The notes below the pieces were generated by a model, which saw nothing but the letters and a program-made list of their open reading frames with translations, did not search any database and had not been told where the DNA came from. Below are positions 18,091 to 26,561 of a stretch of 64,000 nt of DNA, piece by piece. The DNA is taken from NCBI RefSeq assembly GCF_900142665.1, contig NZ_FRBR01000016.1:1-64000 (forward strand). The letters run 5' to 3'. Numbering within the stretch: position 1 is the stretch's first letter; every line of letters starts with the position of its first letter. This DNA is from Roseovarius pacificus. GTDB taxonomy: Bacteria > Pseudomonadota > Alphaproteobacteria > Rhodobacterales > Rhodobacteraceae. The position numbers and the translations under genes are program-made.

Positions 18091-19504
18091 TTGTTCTCTC
18101 CTGCGGAAAGTCGCGTTTCAGAGCTGTTCGTAGTGCGTCGATGCTGATACCGTAATCTTCTTGAGACTGTATGTTGGTGTCTCCTCTCATGACTTGGATC
18201 AATCGAGGGGAGAGCCCCAGCCCTTCGGCGTAGGCCTTAGTAAAGTGGCGAAGTCCTTGAATATTTCTTCCCCGAACATTGGGCTCGATTCCGACCCGCT
18301 TGCATGCAGCTTTCCAGGCAGCGTCAACACGCGATTTTTTTAGTGGTGTGCCGTAGTGCGAATCCCTGGCGAGCATGTTCACGAAGAAATACGGGTGATG
18401 TCGGCTTGTTCGGTTGTGTAGGTGAAAGGTCCGAATTTCATCAGCGCATTCGTCGAACTGTTGAGCTGCCTTCTTGCTCAACCAATATGTATCAGCCGTA
18501 GAATGTAGACCGGACAGCACTTTGGTCTTAAAGCCTGCATATAATTTATGTCTATTCGGTAATGTGCTGCGCGGGCGAAACCCATATCGTTCGATCATGA
18601 AGGCTTCACGGGTCAGTTTTCTTTTGTTCTGAAAGTCTCCCAAGTAGGTGCTATCGGTGGGGTGGGCGATTAGCACTAAGGACCCTTCATCGCCGAAATA
18701 GGAGCCGAAAAATTCGCTACGATACTCACCGGGCAAAACGTCGGCTTGCCATAAGTTGAGCATCTCGGACACACGATGTGAACCGCCGTAGGCCAAAACG
18801 AGCCAAAGTGCGCGGAACGCCGGGTTCGCTTCCCTTTCGATAATGAGGTCAACTTCTGACTTCGGCGGGAAAGGTCGGACTGTTCTCAATGTGGGGGTGA
18901 TGCGACCGCGTGATGGCATCTGCATTGTGGAAGTCGAGCGATGTTTTTCCCAAAACGAGCGAGATTTGTTGAGGTGCACCAACATGTCTCTCGAAGACAA
19001 CTGAGCCTTCGCAAGAGTGGAGAGCTTGGCACGAGGCAGAGAGAGGATCTTGTTGCCGAGGGCACGTGTTTCACCGGCTCCTGTCTCTTCGATGAACTGG
19101 AAGAAACGGATCAAGTCGGTGAACTCAATCCTGATAGTATTTCGCGAGACTGGTTTCCATTCCAGGGGACGAAGAGGGTGTCCGGCTGCCATGTTCTCGG
19201 TGCCAGCTCTTCGGTAGTCGAGATATGTGAAGATAAGTGCTGTCTGCTCATCGACGCTTTGGGGCGATCCATCTCCGAAAAGTTTTGAGAAGTTAATGAA
19301 CCGACACAGGGTTTGGACGCTTCGCAAAACGGTTGAGAACTTCACGTACTGCGACAGGCTGATTGCCCAGGAGCATGCCAGCGGGTCCAGCTCTACGGTC
19401 GAGCCATCCGAACTTTCGTGGAAAATCACTGGAACCGCGGAAAGAGCGACGTCTTTGACGGCCAAGGTGACGGTAACTGCGAAAGGATACCTGCCGCCTT
19501 TCAT
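18071..19504 (-). CDS. GmtY-like tyrosine recombinase
   Basis: A 477-residue phage-integrase-fold protein, first of the trio. GGSHRVSEMLNL near residue 245 supplies the first catalytic arginine, and NIQGLRHFTKAYAEG near 420 supplies the second arginine box. RGDTNIQSQEDYGI holds a candidate tyrosine. The usual H-x-x-R histidine is replaced by glutamine and the LGH motif by RGD, so strand cleavage may be weak or may need the larger partner. It sits at the right edge of the island, about 290 bp from the gapR remnant, as expected for a recombinase next to an attachment site. Confidence 0.72.
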   Translation of the reverse strand: MKGGRYPFAVTVTLAVKDVALSAVPVIFHESSDGSTVELDPLACSWAISLSQYVKFSTVLRSVQTLCRFINFSKLFGDGSPQSVDEQTALIFTYLDYRRAGTENMAAGHPLRPLEWKPVSRNTIRIEFTDLIRFFQFIEETGAGETRALGNKILSLPRAKLSTLAKAQLSSRDMLVHLNKSRSFWEKHRSTSTMQMPSRGRITPTLRTVRPFPPKSEVDLIIEREANPAFRALWLVLAYGGSHRVSEMLNLWQADVLPGEYRSEFFGSYFGDEGSLVLIAHPTDSTYLGDFQNKRKLTREAFMIERYGFRPRSTLPNRHKLYAGFKTKVLSGLHSTADTYWLSKKAAQQFDECADEIRTFHLHNRTSRHHPYFFVNMLARDSHYGTPLKKSRVDAAWKAACKRVGIEPNVRGRNIQGLRHFTKAYAEGLGLSPRLIQVMRGDTNIQSQEDYGISIDALRTALKRDFPQERTNDYSGI

Positions 19505-19734
19505 GAAGGCACCAGTAGTTCCAAGTTCTTCAGCCGAAGGCCGATGAGCTGAGATTTCGCGAACTTTTCACTTAGCTCGTTCCTGCAATGGCCGGGCCGC
19601 TCAACGGATTCGGGTGGCAGCGTAGACGCGCGCCAAGCGCTTGAGCTATTTGAGGGCTCCACGCTTGGCGCGCTCGCTTCTCTCGAGCGTGTCTCTGTGT
19701 GGTGATGTCTTTTGCTGTTCGCGATCTCGACCAT
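19501..19734 (-). CDS. Possible small ORF coupled to the recombinase operon
   Basis: A 77-codon frame whose TGA overlaps the start codon of the GmtY-like gene as ATGA, the same coupling style as other gene pairs in this window. The product is Ser/Arg-rich and without recognisable features, so it may be a leader peptide, a start extension or chance. Confidence 0.28.
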   Translation of the reverse strand: MVEIANSKRHHHTETRSREASAPSVEPSNSSSAWRASTLPPESVERPGHCRNELSEKFAKSQLIGLRLKNLELLVPS

Positions 19735-19791
19735 ACTTTCAGCGTATGGAGTGATGATCTGCCCTGCAATACATTTTGTCAGACGGGGGTA

Positions 19792-19911
19792 AAAGGCTAT
19801 GACACCAAGGTCATGCGCAAGGTCATTGCGCTGCGCAAGCGTGACCGTGACGATATCGCCGAGGAAGAGGCCGTTCTTGAAATGTACAAGGAAGCGCTCG
19901 GGATGAGCTGA
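19792..19911 (+). pseudogene. gapR: 3' end of gapR (DUF2312), 5' part missing
   Basis: The frame from about 19792 reads KGYDTKVMRKVIALRKRD and EEEAVLEMYKEALGMS, which is the invariant C-terminal half of GapR. GapR is the small alphaproteobacterial nucleoid protein that binds overtwisted DNA. The N-terminal coiled-coil half (about 45 residues) is absent; sequence to the left belongs to the recombinase island. The island therefore appears to have integrated within gapR, with the other gapR half expected at its distant left end outside the window. Confidence 0.75.
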
Positions 19912-19947
19912 TCATCGGCAGTTCCTGCGGCTTCGCCTTGATCCCGG

Positions 19948-20823
19948 TCACGGTGTGATCAGCGTCACGCCCGGAATGCGCTGAATTTCCAATACGTCAT
20001 CATCATAGATGTCGCTCAGGTGCTGGATGAATTCCTCGGTCCAGCCGGGGATGTCCAGTTCTTCCTCGATAGCCTCTTCATCGGCGAACTTGTCCAGGAA
20101 TGCCGCGATCACACGCCTTTTCTGCGTTTCGCTCATGTCGGGATGGCTTTTCAGATAGGCCTGAAAGCGTTTCATGCCTGCCTGTGTCATGATTTCCGAC
20201 AACAACGTGAATTCACCTTTGAAACGTCTGGTCGGGTCCAGCCCGGCCAGTTCCCGAACGACTTCTGCCCAGATCAGGGGGGTATCCTCGTTGCACCAGA
20301 CCGTGATCGGCAAATCGGGGCAGGCCGTGCGTATGCGCGCGATCATTTCCGACCAGCGAAAGCCGGCGGGGTCGCTGCCCCGCAGGAACTCGGGGAATGT
20401 CTTGAACGGGGTATGTTGAAAAATCGCGGGCAGGAAGGTGGCCGGATTGCGGATGGCCAGGAACAGTTCCAACTGGTCCTTGTGAAAGATCCTGTCCAGC
20501 GTTCTGAGCCGCTGGTCGGCCGCGCCGTAAAACACCCCGGAGGATGCGGCCATCTTGGGCGTGCCGAAAAAGCCGGGATTGGAGAGCACGATCCTGTCTG
20601 CGCTGTCGTCTTCCAGGAATGAATCGAGCAGGACTTCGCGGACCTCGGAAGACAGGCCGCCATGCTGCGCCTCTTGCAGGGTGTCGCGGATCAGTTTGCG
20701 ATAGCTGGATGGGGGCGGTGCGAAAGTGCCTGCTTCGGCCAGTATGTCACTGTTGGCGCCGAGGCATCTTATCAACCGGTCCTCATCGGTCATGTGCGCA
20801 CCTGCGTGAAAAACGACGTGCAT
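19948..20823 (-). CDS. Conserved Rhodobacteraceae hypothetical, sulfotransferase-like
   Basis: A 291-residue protein starting MHVVFHAGAHMTDEDRL, which resembles the first strand and phosphate-binding loop of sulfotransferases (HAGAHMT). A second family-like segment LAIRNPATFLPAIFQ corresponds to the R-N-P 3'-phosphate-binding motif. The lysine usual in the PAPS loop is not evident, so activity is uncertain. Two genuine sulfotransferases lie 4 kb downstream, but not in the same operon. Confidence 0.6.
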   Translation of the reverse strand: MHVVFHAGAHMTDEDRLIRCLGANSDILAEAGTFAPPPSSYRKLIRDTLQEAQHGGLSSEVREVLLDSFLEDDSADRIVLSNPGFFGTPKMAASSGVFYGAADQRLRTLDRIFHKDQLELFLAIRNPATFLPAIFQHTPFKTFPEFLRGSDPAGFRWSEMIARIRTACPDLPITVWCNEDTPLIWAEVVRELAGLDPTRRFKGEFTLLSEIMTQAGMKRFQAYLKSHPDMSETQKRRVIAAFLDKFADEEAIEEELDIPGWTEEFIQHLSDIYDDDVLEIQRIPGVTLITP

Positions 20824-21138
20824 TCCTGTCCTTATCTCCTGCTTGAAACACGGCTAATATAAGCGGTTTCTCAGGTGGTTAAACCGTTTTGACATCAGCG
20901 CGGCCTGCATATCGAACGGCCCATGAGGGCGCGCGATTCTTCGATGGCATATGTCCGGGCAACCGGAGGCGCAACGGGTTTCGCCAATCGCATCGGGGCA
21001 GGCCGGATTTCCGCCACAGAATGGGAAGTTACTCACCGAAAGAGGCAGGTATTTGGAAAACCAAAGGCATCCCGGTGTCGTTTTCTTGATTGCCCGACTG
21101 TCTGGCCTGGTGGGTAATTCAATGAAAACAGTTGTTTA
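20824..21138. other. Intergenic region, no gene seen
   Basis: Upstream region of the sulfotransferase-like gene and 3' flank of the tRNA. Short overlapping frames exist on both strands, but none has a ribosome-binding site or protein-like composition. Confidence 0.4.
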
Positions 21139-21214
21139 TGGTGCCCCCACACGGACTCGAACCGCGGACCTACTGATTACAAATCAGTTGCTCTACCAGC
21201 TGAGCTATAGGGGC
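21139..21214 (-). tRNA. tRNA-Thr (anticodon UGU)
   Basis: Read on the minus strand, the acceptor stem GCCCCTA pairs with TGGGGGC and CCA is encoded. The D arm contains AGCTCAGCTGGTAGAGC. The anticodon stem-loop CTGATTTGTAATCAG exposes TGT, and the T arm contains GGTTCGAGTCC. The cloverleaf is complete at 76 nt including CCA. No truncated copy or integrase lies beside it, so it is not the entry point of either island. Confidence 0.97.
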
Positions 21215-21436
21215 AAACCGCCTGATCCGGATCGGTTGAGCCGGGCAGGCCTGTTTTCGCGGTCGCTTATTGTCATAGTCGGATCGCCGTGTCGATATCT
21301 TTTTCGACCCGGAATGCAGGTTTGTGCCTGGTGGGTCTGTGGATGGTTGGGGCTTGTGGTAGGCGGGATGTTCCCGCAGATTGATCCGCGGTTGCCTGTG
21401 CCGGACGGGGCGGGCGCGAGACGGGGATGACGGGAC

Positions 21437-22747
21437 ATGACGATCTGGACGAGCGAAGCGGAACCGGGGCGGCCCTGGTGGTGGGAGGCGGCGGCGCCGG
21501 TGGCGGAGTCCGACGATCTTCCGGGAACGTGCGATGTGCTGGTGATCGGTGCGGGGTATACCGGGCTGTCCGCGGCCATTGCCGCGCATGATTGCGGTGC
21601 GCGGGTGGTGGTGGTCGAGGCCGGGGTGCCGGGGCAGGGCGCGTCGAGCCGCAATGGCGGCATGTTCGGGGCGCATCCCCGGCTGGGCTGGGCGGATCTG
21701 GAGCGCCGGTTCGGGGCGCAGACGGCGGATGCGTTGTTTGCCGAGGCCGGCCCGGCCCTTAACTGGGCGCGCGGTCTGATCGAGCGCGAGGGAATCGACT
21801 GTGATTTCCAGCAGACGGGCCGCATTCAACTGGCCTGGACGGCGGGCCATTTCGAGAACCAGAAGAAACTGGCGCAAAGCGTGCGCGACAAGAGCGATGT
21901 CGCGGTGCGGATGGTGGAACGCTCTGATCTGAAACAGGAAATCGCGACCGAAAGCTATTTCGGTGGGCTGCTTTTCCCGGAACATGGCGCCTTGCATCCG
22001 GCCAAGTATCACCGTGGATTGCTGGAGGCGGTGCGCCGTCGCGGTGTGCCTGTGGTGACGCAGGCGGCGGTCACCGGGCTGGCGCGTGCGGCGGGCGGGT
22101 TTAACGCAACGACCGCCAAGGGCCGGGTGCAGGCGGACAAGGTGATTCTGGCCACCAACGGCTACACCACCAAACCCTTTGGCTGGCATATGGCGCGGGT
22201 GTTTCCGCTGTCGAGCTACATGATCGCGACCGAGGAACTGCCCTCGAACCTGATCGGGCATATCGCGCCGGGGCGGCGGATGATGGTCGAGACGCGGGCG
22301 CGGCACAGTTATTATCGCATCTCACCGGATGGCAAACGGGTGCTGTTCGGGGGGCGTGCGGCGATGGTCGAAGTGCCCCCGGACCGTGCCGCCGAGCGGC
22401 TGCGCCAGACCATGTGCGAGATCTGGCCCGAGCTGCGGGACGCGAAAATTTCCCATGCATGGCAAGGCTTTACCGGATTCAGCTTCAATCACATGCCCAA
22501 GGTGGGCGAACATGACGGGGTGTATTATGCGATGGGCTTTTCCGGGTCGGGGACGGTGATGGCGCCCTATCTGGGGGCCAAGGCGGCGTATAAGGCGCTG
22601 GGCGATGCGCGGGGGGAGACGGCTTATGCCGATACAACGTTGAAACGCCATGTGCTGCACCCGTTCCGCAAGCCGCATTTCCTGAAGGCGGCGGATGTCT
22701 ATTATCGCGAATGGGTGGACCGCCGGGAAACCCGGCAGGGGCGCTGA
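21437..22747 (+). CDS. FAD-dependent amine oxidoreductase (gamma-glutamylputrescine oxidase-like)
   Basis: A 436-residue DAO-family flavoenzyme. The FAD-binding dinucleotide motif VLVIGAGYTGLSAA lies at about residues 34-47. It is followed by EAGVPGQGASSRNGGM, typical of the PuuB/OrdL branch, which oxidises gamma-glutamylputrescine or related secondary amines. The C-terminal region AMGFSGSGTVMAPYLG closes the FAD site. The N-terminal tryptophans in PWWWEAA are usual for this branch. It is a single-gene unit; the next gene downstream is 620 bp away. Confidence 0.87.
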   Translation: MTIWTSEAEPGRPWWWEAAAPVAESDDLPGTCDVLVIGAGYTGLSAAIAAHDCGARVVVVEAGVPGQGASSRNGGMFGAHPRLGWADLERRFGAQTADALFAEAGPALNWARGLIEREGIDCDFQQTGRIQLAWTAGHFENQKKLAQSVRDKSDVAVRMVERSDLKQEIATESYFGGLLFPEHGALHPAKYHRGLLEAVRRRGVPVVTQAAVTGLARAAGGFNATTAKGRVQADKVILATNGYTTKPFGWHMARVFPLSSYMIATEELPSNLIGHIAPGRRMMVETRARHSYYRISPDGKRVLFGGRAAMVEVPPDRAAERLRQTMCEIWPELRDAKISHAWQGFTGFSFNHMPKVGEHDGVYYAMGFSGSGTVMAPYLGAKAAYKALGDARGETAYADTTLKRHVLHPFRKPHFLKAADVYYREWVDRRETRQGR

Positions 22748-22752
22748 GGCGC

Positions 22753-22797
22753 GTTTCGTACGTTTTGTACGAAGTGTACGCGCGTTTTGTACGAAAC
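22753..22797. promoter_or_regulatory. Operator-like array of TTTTGTACGAA repeats
   Basis: GTTTTGTACGAA occurs at 22762-22773 and again at 22784-22795, exactly 22 bp apart, about two helical turns. The array is bounded by GTTTCGTAC (22753-22761) and its inverse GTACGAAAC (22789-22797). It starts 5 bp after the flavoenzyme stop codon. There is no T tract, so it does not look like a terminator. The binding protein is unknown to me. Confidence 0.4.
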
Positions 22798-23369
22798 TTC
22801 GGGGGCTGACGGCCATATGTGTCCAGCATGGACGCAATCCGGGGCGGCGCGCGGGGCTTTAACCTGATTGCAAGACAGTCCGGGGCAGGATGAGGCGGTG
22901 ACGATTCCCGCGAAAGGACCGGACTGTTTTGACCATCTGTAAAATACCTGACCCGATCATCGCATGGCTGGCGATCCTGTGCGAGCAGGTGGCGATGGCC
23001 TGCCCGCCTGGGCGCAAGACCCTGCGGCGCGCTGTGGCCGGGCGGCAACCGGGGCATGGAATCACCCGGTTCGGGCGGTGTGTTCGCCGTATAGAGGGGA
23101 AGAGTGAGGCCCGAAGGCGGAAACCGGTCCATGCGGGCGATATGGCGTTCAAACCCCCGGAAAACCTGCAACATGCCTGTTTTTCAAGGATAAGCGGCAG
23201 GCCCGTCCGGGGCGTGTGTGGTTTAAACGTCACAGACCGGACAACAACGCCACGGGCGGGGGCGGGTTCGTTGACACCTGAGGGGTGTTTGGAGCATTCC
23301 ATCATCCAAGCCGTGTCCATCTTGGGCGGCGGTGGAACATGAAACTTCCTGCTTTGATGGAGGGACACC
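22798..23369. other. Long porin upstream region, no gene seen
   Basis: About 570 bp between the operator-like array and the porin. Frames open on both strands are arginine/proline-rich and unlike real proteins. It may hold a long regulated 5' leader for the porin; no promoter hexamers stand out clearly. A purine-rich GGAGGGACA precedes the porin start and serves as its ribosome-binding site. Confidence 0.4.
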
Positions 23370-24632
23370 TTGAAAAAGCAACTTCTCTGCACCAGCGCGA
23401 TCGCTCTCGGCGTCGCAGCTGCACCCGCAGCAGCCCAGGAATGGAACCTGGACTGGGGCGGTTATTACAACGTTGACGTTCTGTTCAGCGACGTGGGCGG
23501 TAATGGTATTCCGGCCGCTGCCGATCTGGACGGCTCTACCGTTTTCACCAACGGTGAACTTCACTTCACCCCGTCGGTTACGCTGGATAACGGCCTGACC
23601 TTCGGTGCTCACATCGAGATGGAAGCCCTGAACGGTGGCGGTGGTACTGACGGCATCGATGAATCGTACATGTTCATCGAGGGCGACACCATGGGTCGCG
23701 TTGAAGTGGGTTCGGAAAACTCGGCTGGTTTCAAGCTGATGACCGGCGCACCTTCGGTTGGCTTCGGTATCAACTCGCCGTCGCCGTCGGCTTATCACCC
23801 GACCGCATTCTCGCCGGCCGGTGGCTCGGCGGTATTCCCGGCCTTGGGTACTCCTGGTCTGGCCGGTCGGACCGCAATGGTCTCGTCGTTCACTGAAGTT
23901 GCCGGCAACAACGACGTGCAGCGCATCAGCTACTACACGCCGAGCTTCAACGGCCTGACCCTGGGTGTGTCGTATGCGCCGAATGGTAGTAACGCCAACA
24001 ACGCCGCAAACGCCGGCATGACGAACCGCAACACCACTCTCAACGATGTCTTCGACATCGGTGTGAACTACAGCCAGACCTTCGGCAGTGTCGATCTGGA
24101 ACTGGCCGCACGCTGGGGTACAGCCGATGCAGGTAAGGTCTTTGCCGCTGTGGCACCTGGTCTGGACGGTATTCTCGGTACGTCTGACGACATTCTCACC
24201 CCGGCCATTACTCAGCCGGGCGATCCGGAAACCTGGGGTGTTGGCGCACGCATCGGCGTTGCCGGCTTCACCTTCGGCGGTTCGTATACTGAGAACAGCA
24301 GCGGCGCAGCGTTCGGCGTTGGCGACAGCGAAGGCTGGAGCGCGGGCGTGACCTATGACCTGGCCGGTCCGTGGACCATCGGCTTCGACACCTACCAGGG
24401 TGAAGGTAAAGGTAACTTCAACCCGGCAACTGGCGCGCGCGCGAAGAGCGAATACGAAGCCTACCAGATCGGCGCAGAGCGTGAACTGGGTACAGGCGTT
24501 GCATGGCGCATCTATGCGATCCAGTCGGAAAGCTCGCTGTCGGTCAACACACCGAGCTTCTTCGCACCGGGCGTGTCGAAGGTGAAGGTCGATGCGACCA
24601 CGATCGGTACTGGTATCCGCCTGAACTTCTAA
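23370..24632 (+). CDS. Outer-membrane porin of the Rhodobacter type
   Basis: A 420-residue Gram-negative porin. A signal peptide (KKQLLCTSAIALGVAAAPAAA, cleaved after AAAQ) precedes a mature chain starting EWNLDWGGYYNVDVLF. The chain is rich in alternating amphipathic beta strands, with repeated YGG/GV-xYS turns and an aromatic C-terminal GTGIRLNF. The terminal phenylalanine is the usual recognition mark for BAM-mediated insertion. Codon use is strongly biased, consistent with an abundant protein. It is transcribed alone, with a strong terminator immediately after. Confidence 0.93.
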   Translation: MKKQLLCTSAIALGVAAAPAAAQEWNLDWGGYYNVDVLFSDVGGNGIPAAADLDGSTVFTNGELHFTPSVTLDNGLTFGAHIEMEALNGGGGTDGIDESYMFIEGDTMGRVEVGSENSAGFKLMTGAPSVGFGINSPSPSAYHPTAFSPAGGSAVFPALGTPGLAGRTAMVSSFTEVAGNNDVQRISYYTPSFNGLTLGVSYAPNGSNANNAANAGMTNRNTTLNDVFDIGVNYSQTFGSVDLELAARWGTADAGKVFAAVAPGLDGILGTSDDILTPAITQPGDPETWGVGARIGVAGFTFGGSYTENSSGAAFGVGDSEGWSAGVTYDLAGPWTIGFDTYQGEGKGNFNPATGARAKSEYEAYQIGAERELGTGVAWRIYAIQSESSLSVNTPSFFAPGVSKVKVDATTIGTGIRLNF

Positions 24633-24658
24633 TCTGAAGTTTAGCAGGACCTATAGGG

Positions 24659-24688
24659 AAGAGCGGGCCTTGTGCCCGCTCTTTCTTG
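24659..24688 (+). terminator. Rho-independent terminator of the porin gene
   Basis: AAGAGCGGGC and GCCCGCTCTT form a 10-bp stem around a 5-nt loop, followed by TCTTGTTT. It begins 27 bp after the porin stop codon. Confidence 0.85.
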
Positions 24689-24776
24689 TTTCGGAGGGCG
24701 GGGTTTTCGCATAGACATGGCCCGACTGCGATGTCGCCCGAGGCGACCGCCAAGCACAAACCAAAGACGCGAGATC

Positions 24777-25610
24777 ATGAAGAAGAGCATTGTCTGGCTG
24801 GCCAGCTATCCCAAATCGGGCAACACGTGGACCCGGGCCTTTCTGGCCAATTATCTGGCCAATGCGAAAAAACCCATCGGAATCAATGATATCCACAAGT
24901 TCGGCGTGGGCGATAACATTGCCGAGATGTATCGCCGCGTGGGGGGCGGACAGTTCGACCTGAACGATGTGGAACAATCGGTCAGGTTGCGCGGGCGTGT
25001 TCTGGGCGGGATCGTGGCGAACAATGCCGACGTGAACCTGGTCAAGACGCATAATATCAATCGCGATGTCTATGGTATTCCGCTGATCCCGGTCGAGGTC
25101 ACGCGCTCGGCCATCTACATCATACGAAACCCGCTGGACATGGTGACGAGCTATGCGCGCCATTTCGGCCTGACGGTGGAAGAGGCCGCGCACAGAATCT
25201 GCCATCCGCATAACGGCACGTCGCCTTATGAAAAGAATGTCGCCACCTTCATGGGCTCGTGGTCGGAACATGTGAGAAGCTGGACGAAGCGTTTGCCCTA
25301 TCCGGTTCTGGTCTTGCGATACGAGGACATGCTGGCGCAACCCGAGGTGGAATTCACCAGGGTCGTCGAGCAATTCGGTCTGCCCGTGGACCGGGAGCGG
25401 CTGGACCGCGCGATCCGGCATTGCAGCTTTGACGAGTTGAAGCGGCAGGAGGACGAGCAGGGGTTTATCGAAGGGTCGGAATACACGGATCGCTTTTTCA
25501 ACAAGGGGAAAAGCGGGCTGTGGAAGGATGAATTGAGCCGCCGCGTGATCAAGGAAATCAAGCGCGGCAACCGGGATGTCATGAAAAAATACGGGTATTA
25601 CGATGAGTGA
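24777..25610 (+). CDS. PAPS-dependent sulfotransferase
   Basis: A 277-residue sulfotransferase-domain protein. The 5'-phosphosulfate loop is WLASYPKSGNTWTRAFLAN at residues 7-25. The 3'-phosphate motif is IYIIRNPLDMVTSYARHFGL near residue 118, and FFNKGKSGLWKD is the C-terminal GxxGxWK-type motif. It transfers sulfate from PAPS to an unknown acceptor. I use ATG 24777 because the phosphate loop then starts at residue 7, as in relatives. The second sulfotransferase overlaps its end by 8 bp, so the two are one operon. Confidence 0.87.
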   Translation: MKKSIVWLASYPKSGNTWTRAFLANYLANAKKPIGINDIHKFGVGDNIAEMYRRVGGGQFDLNDVEQSVRLRGRVLGGIVANNADVNLVKTHNINRDVYGIPLIPVEVTRSAIYIIRNPLDMVTSYARHFGLTVEEAAHRICHPHNGTSPYEKNVATFMGSWSEHVRSWTKRLPYPVLVLRYEDMLAQPEVEFTRVVEQFGLPVDRERLDRAIRHCSFDELKRQEDEQGFIEGSEYTDRFFNKGKSGLWKDELSRRVIKEIKRGNRDVMKKYGYYDE

Positions 25611-26475
25611 TCTGCGGCGCATCATCTGGCTGGCCAGTTATCCGAAATCGGGCAATACGTGGATGCGCAGCCTTCTGGCGCATTATTTCATGCCGGTGGA
25701 GCATGCGCCGGACATCAATCATTTGCCGAATTTCACCACCGGCGACGTGCGCAAGGATTTCTTCAAGCGCGCCAATGGCGGCGTGCCGTTCCAGACCGAC
25801 AGCGAAGAGGAATGGATGCGGGTGCGCTCCAAGGCGTTGCGCCTGATCGCCGCGTCAAAGCCGCATCATCACTTCGTCAAGACCCACTGCCAGACGATCC
25901 GCATGTTCGATCAGGATGTGATCCCGCCGGAACTGACCGCGGCGGCGATCTACGTGATGCGCAACCCGTTCGATCTGGCGCCGTCCTTCGCGCGCCATCA
26001 GTCCTGCGACATCGATACGGCCATCGACCGGATGATGAACACCAGCATGATGACCAAGACCGATGCGGGCATCTTCGAGATTCTGGGCAGCTGGGACGAT
26101 CATGTGAATGTCTGGACGCAGGCCCCCGGCCTGCCGTTGCAGGTGGTGCGCTATGAGGATTTGCTGACCAAACCCGGCCCGACCATGCGCGCGTTGCTGG
26201 GCAAGTTCCTGAAAGTGCCGGTGGATACGAAGAAGCTGACCTATGCGATCAAGTCCACCAGTTTCGACGCGATGAAGAAGCAGGAAGACACCCTCGGGTT
26301 CGCCGAACGCCCGCCGGGAATGGAGCGGTTCTTTGCCAAGGGGCGCGCCGGGGTCTGGCGCGAGGATCTGACTCCGGCGCAGGTGGGGCGTATCCGCGAG
26401 GCGTTTCTGCCGACGCTGGAGCAATGGTATCCCGAGATGCTGGCCGAGACCGAGGCGTTCGCCGCCGCGGGCTGA
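25603..26475 (+). CDS. PAPS-dependent sulfotransferase, second of a tandem pair
   Basis: A 290-residue paralogue of the preceding gene. The phosphosulfate loop is WLASYPKSGNTWMRSLLAH, the 3'-phosphate motif IYVMRNPFDLAPSFARH, and the C-terminal motif FFAKGRAGVWREDL. The two proteins are clearly related along their length but diverged, suggesting an old tandem duplication with different acceptors or a heteromeric enzyme. The start overlaps the upstream gene by 8 bp. Confidence 0.87.
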   Translation: MSDLRRIIWLASYPKSGNTWMRSLLAHYFMPVEHAPDINHLPNFTTGDVRKDFFKRANGGVPFQTDSEEEWMRVRSKALRLIAASKPHHHFVKTHCQTIRMFDQDVIPPELTAAAIYVMRNPFDLAPSFARHQSCDIDTAIDRMMNTSMMTKTDAGIFEILGSWDDHVNVWTQAPGLPLQVVRYEDLLTKPGPTMRALLGKFLKVPVDTKKLTYAIKSTSFDAMKKQEDTLGFAERPPGMERFFAKGRAGVWREDLTPAQVGRIREAFLPTLEQWYPEMLAETEAFAAAG

Positions 26476-26561
26476 GGTACGGGCGGCTTGCGCGTGCAGC
26501 CGGATGTATTACCTTGTGTTACAGACGCCCCGATCTTTGGGAAGGATGGAAAGGCCGTGAC

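Noticed and set aside
13986..19504. RIT (recombinase in trio) element
   Set aside because: RIT elements have three ordinary-sized tyrosine recombinases; here one protein is 1128 residues and the third has no recombinase motif.
21139..21214. tRNA-Thr as an island attachment site
   Set aside because: The tRNA is intact, with no repeated 3' end, integrase or composition break beside it; both islands join at protein genes instead.
21170..22306. Minus-strand frame of 378 codons over the flavoenzyme
   Set aside because: Arg/Pro/His-rich shadow of the FAD oxidoreductase that also runs into the tRNA.
22929..23342. 137-codon frame upstream of the porin
   Set aside because: No ribosome-binding site, Arg-rich composition and a competing frame on the other strand; probably non-coding leader.
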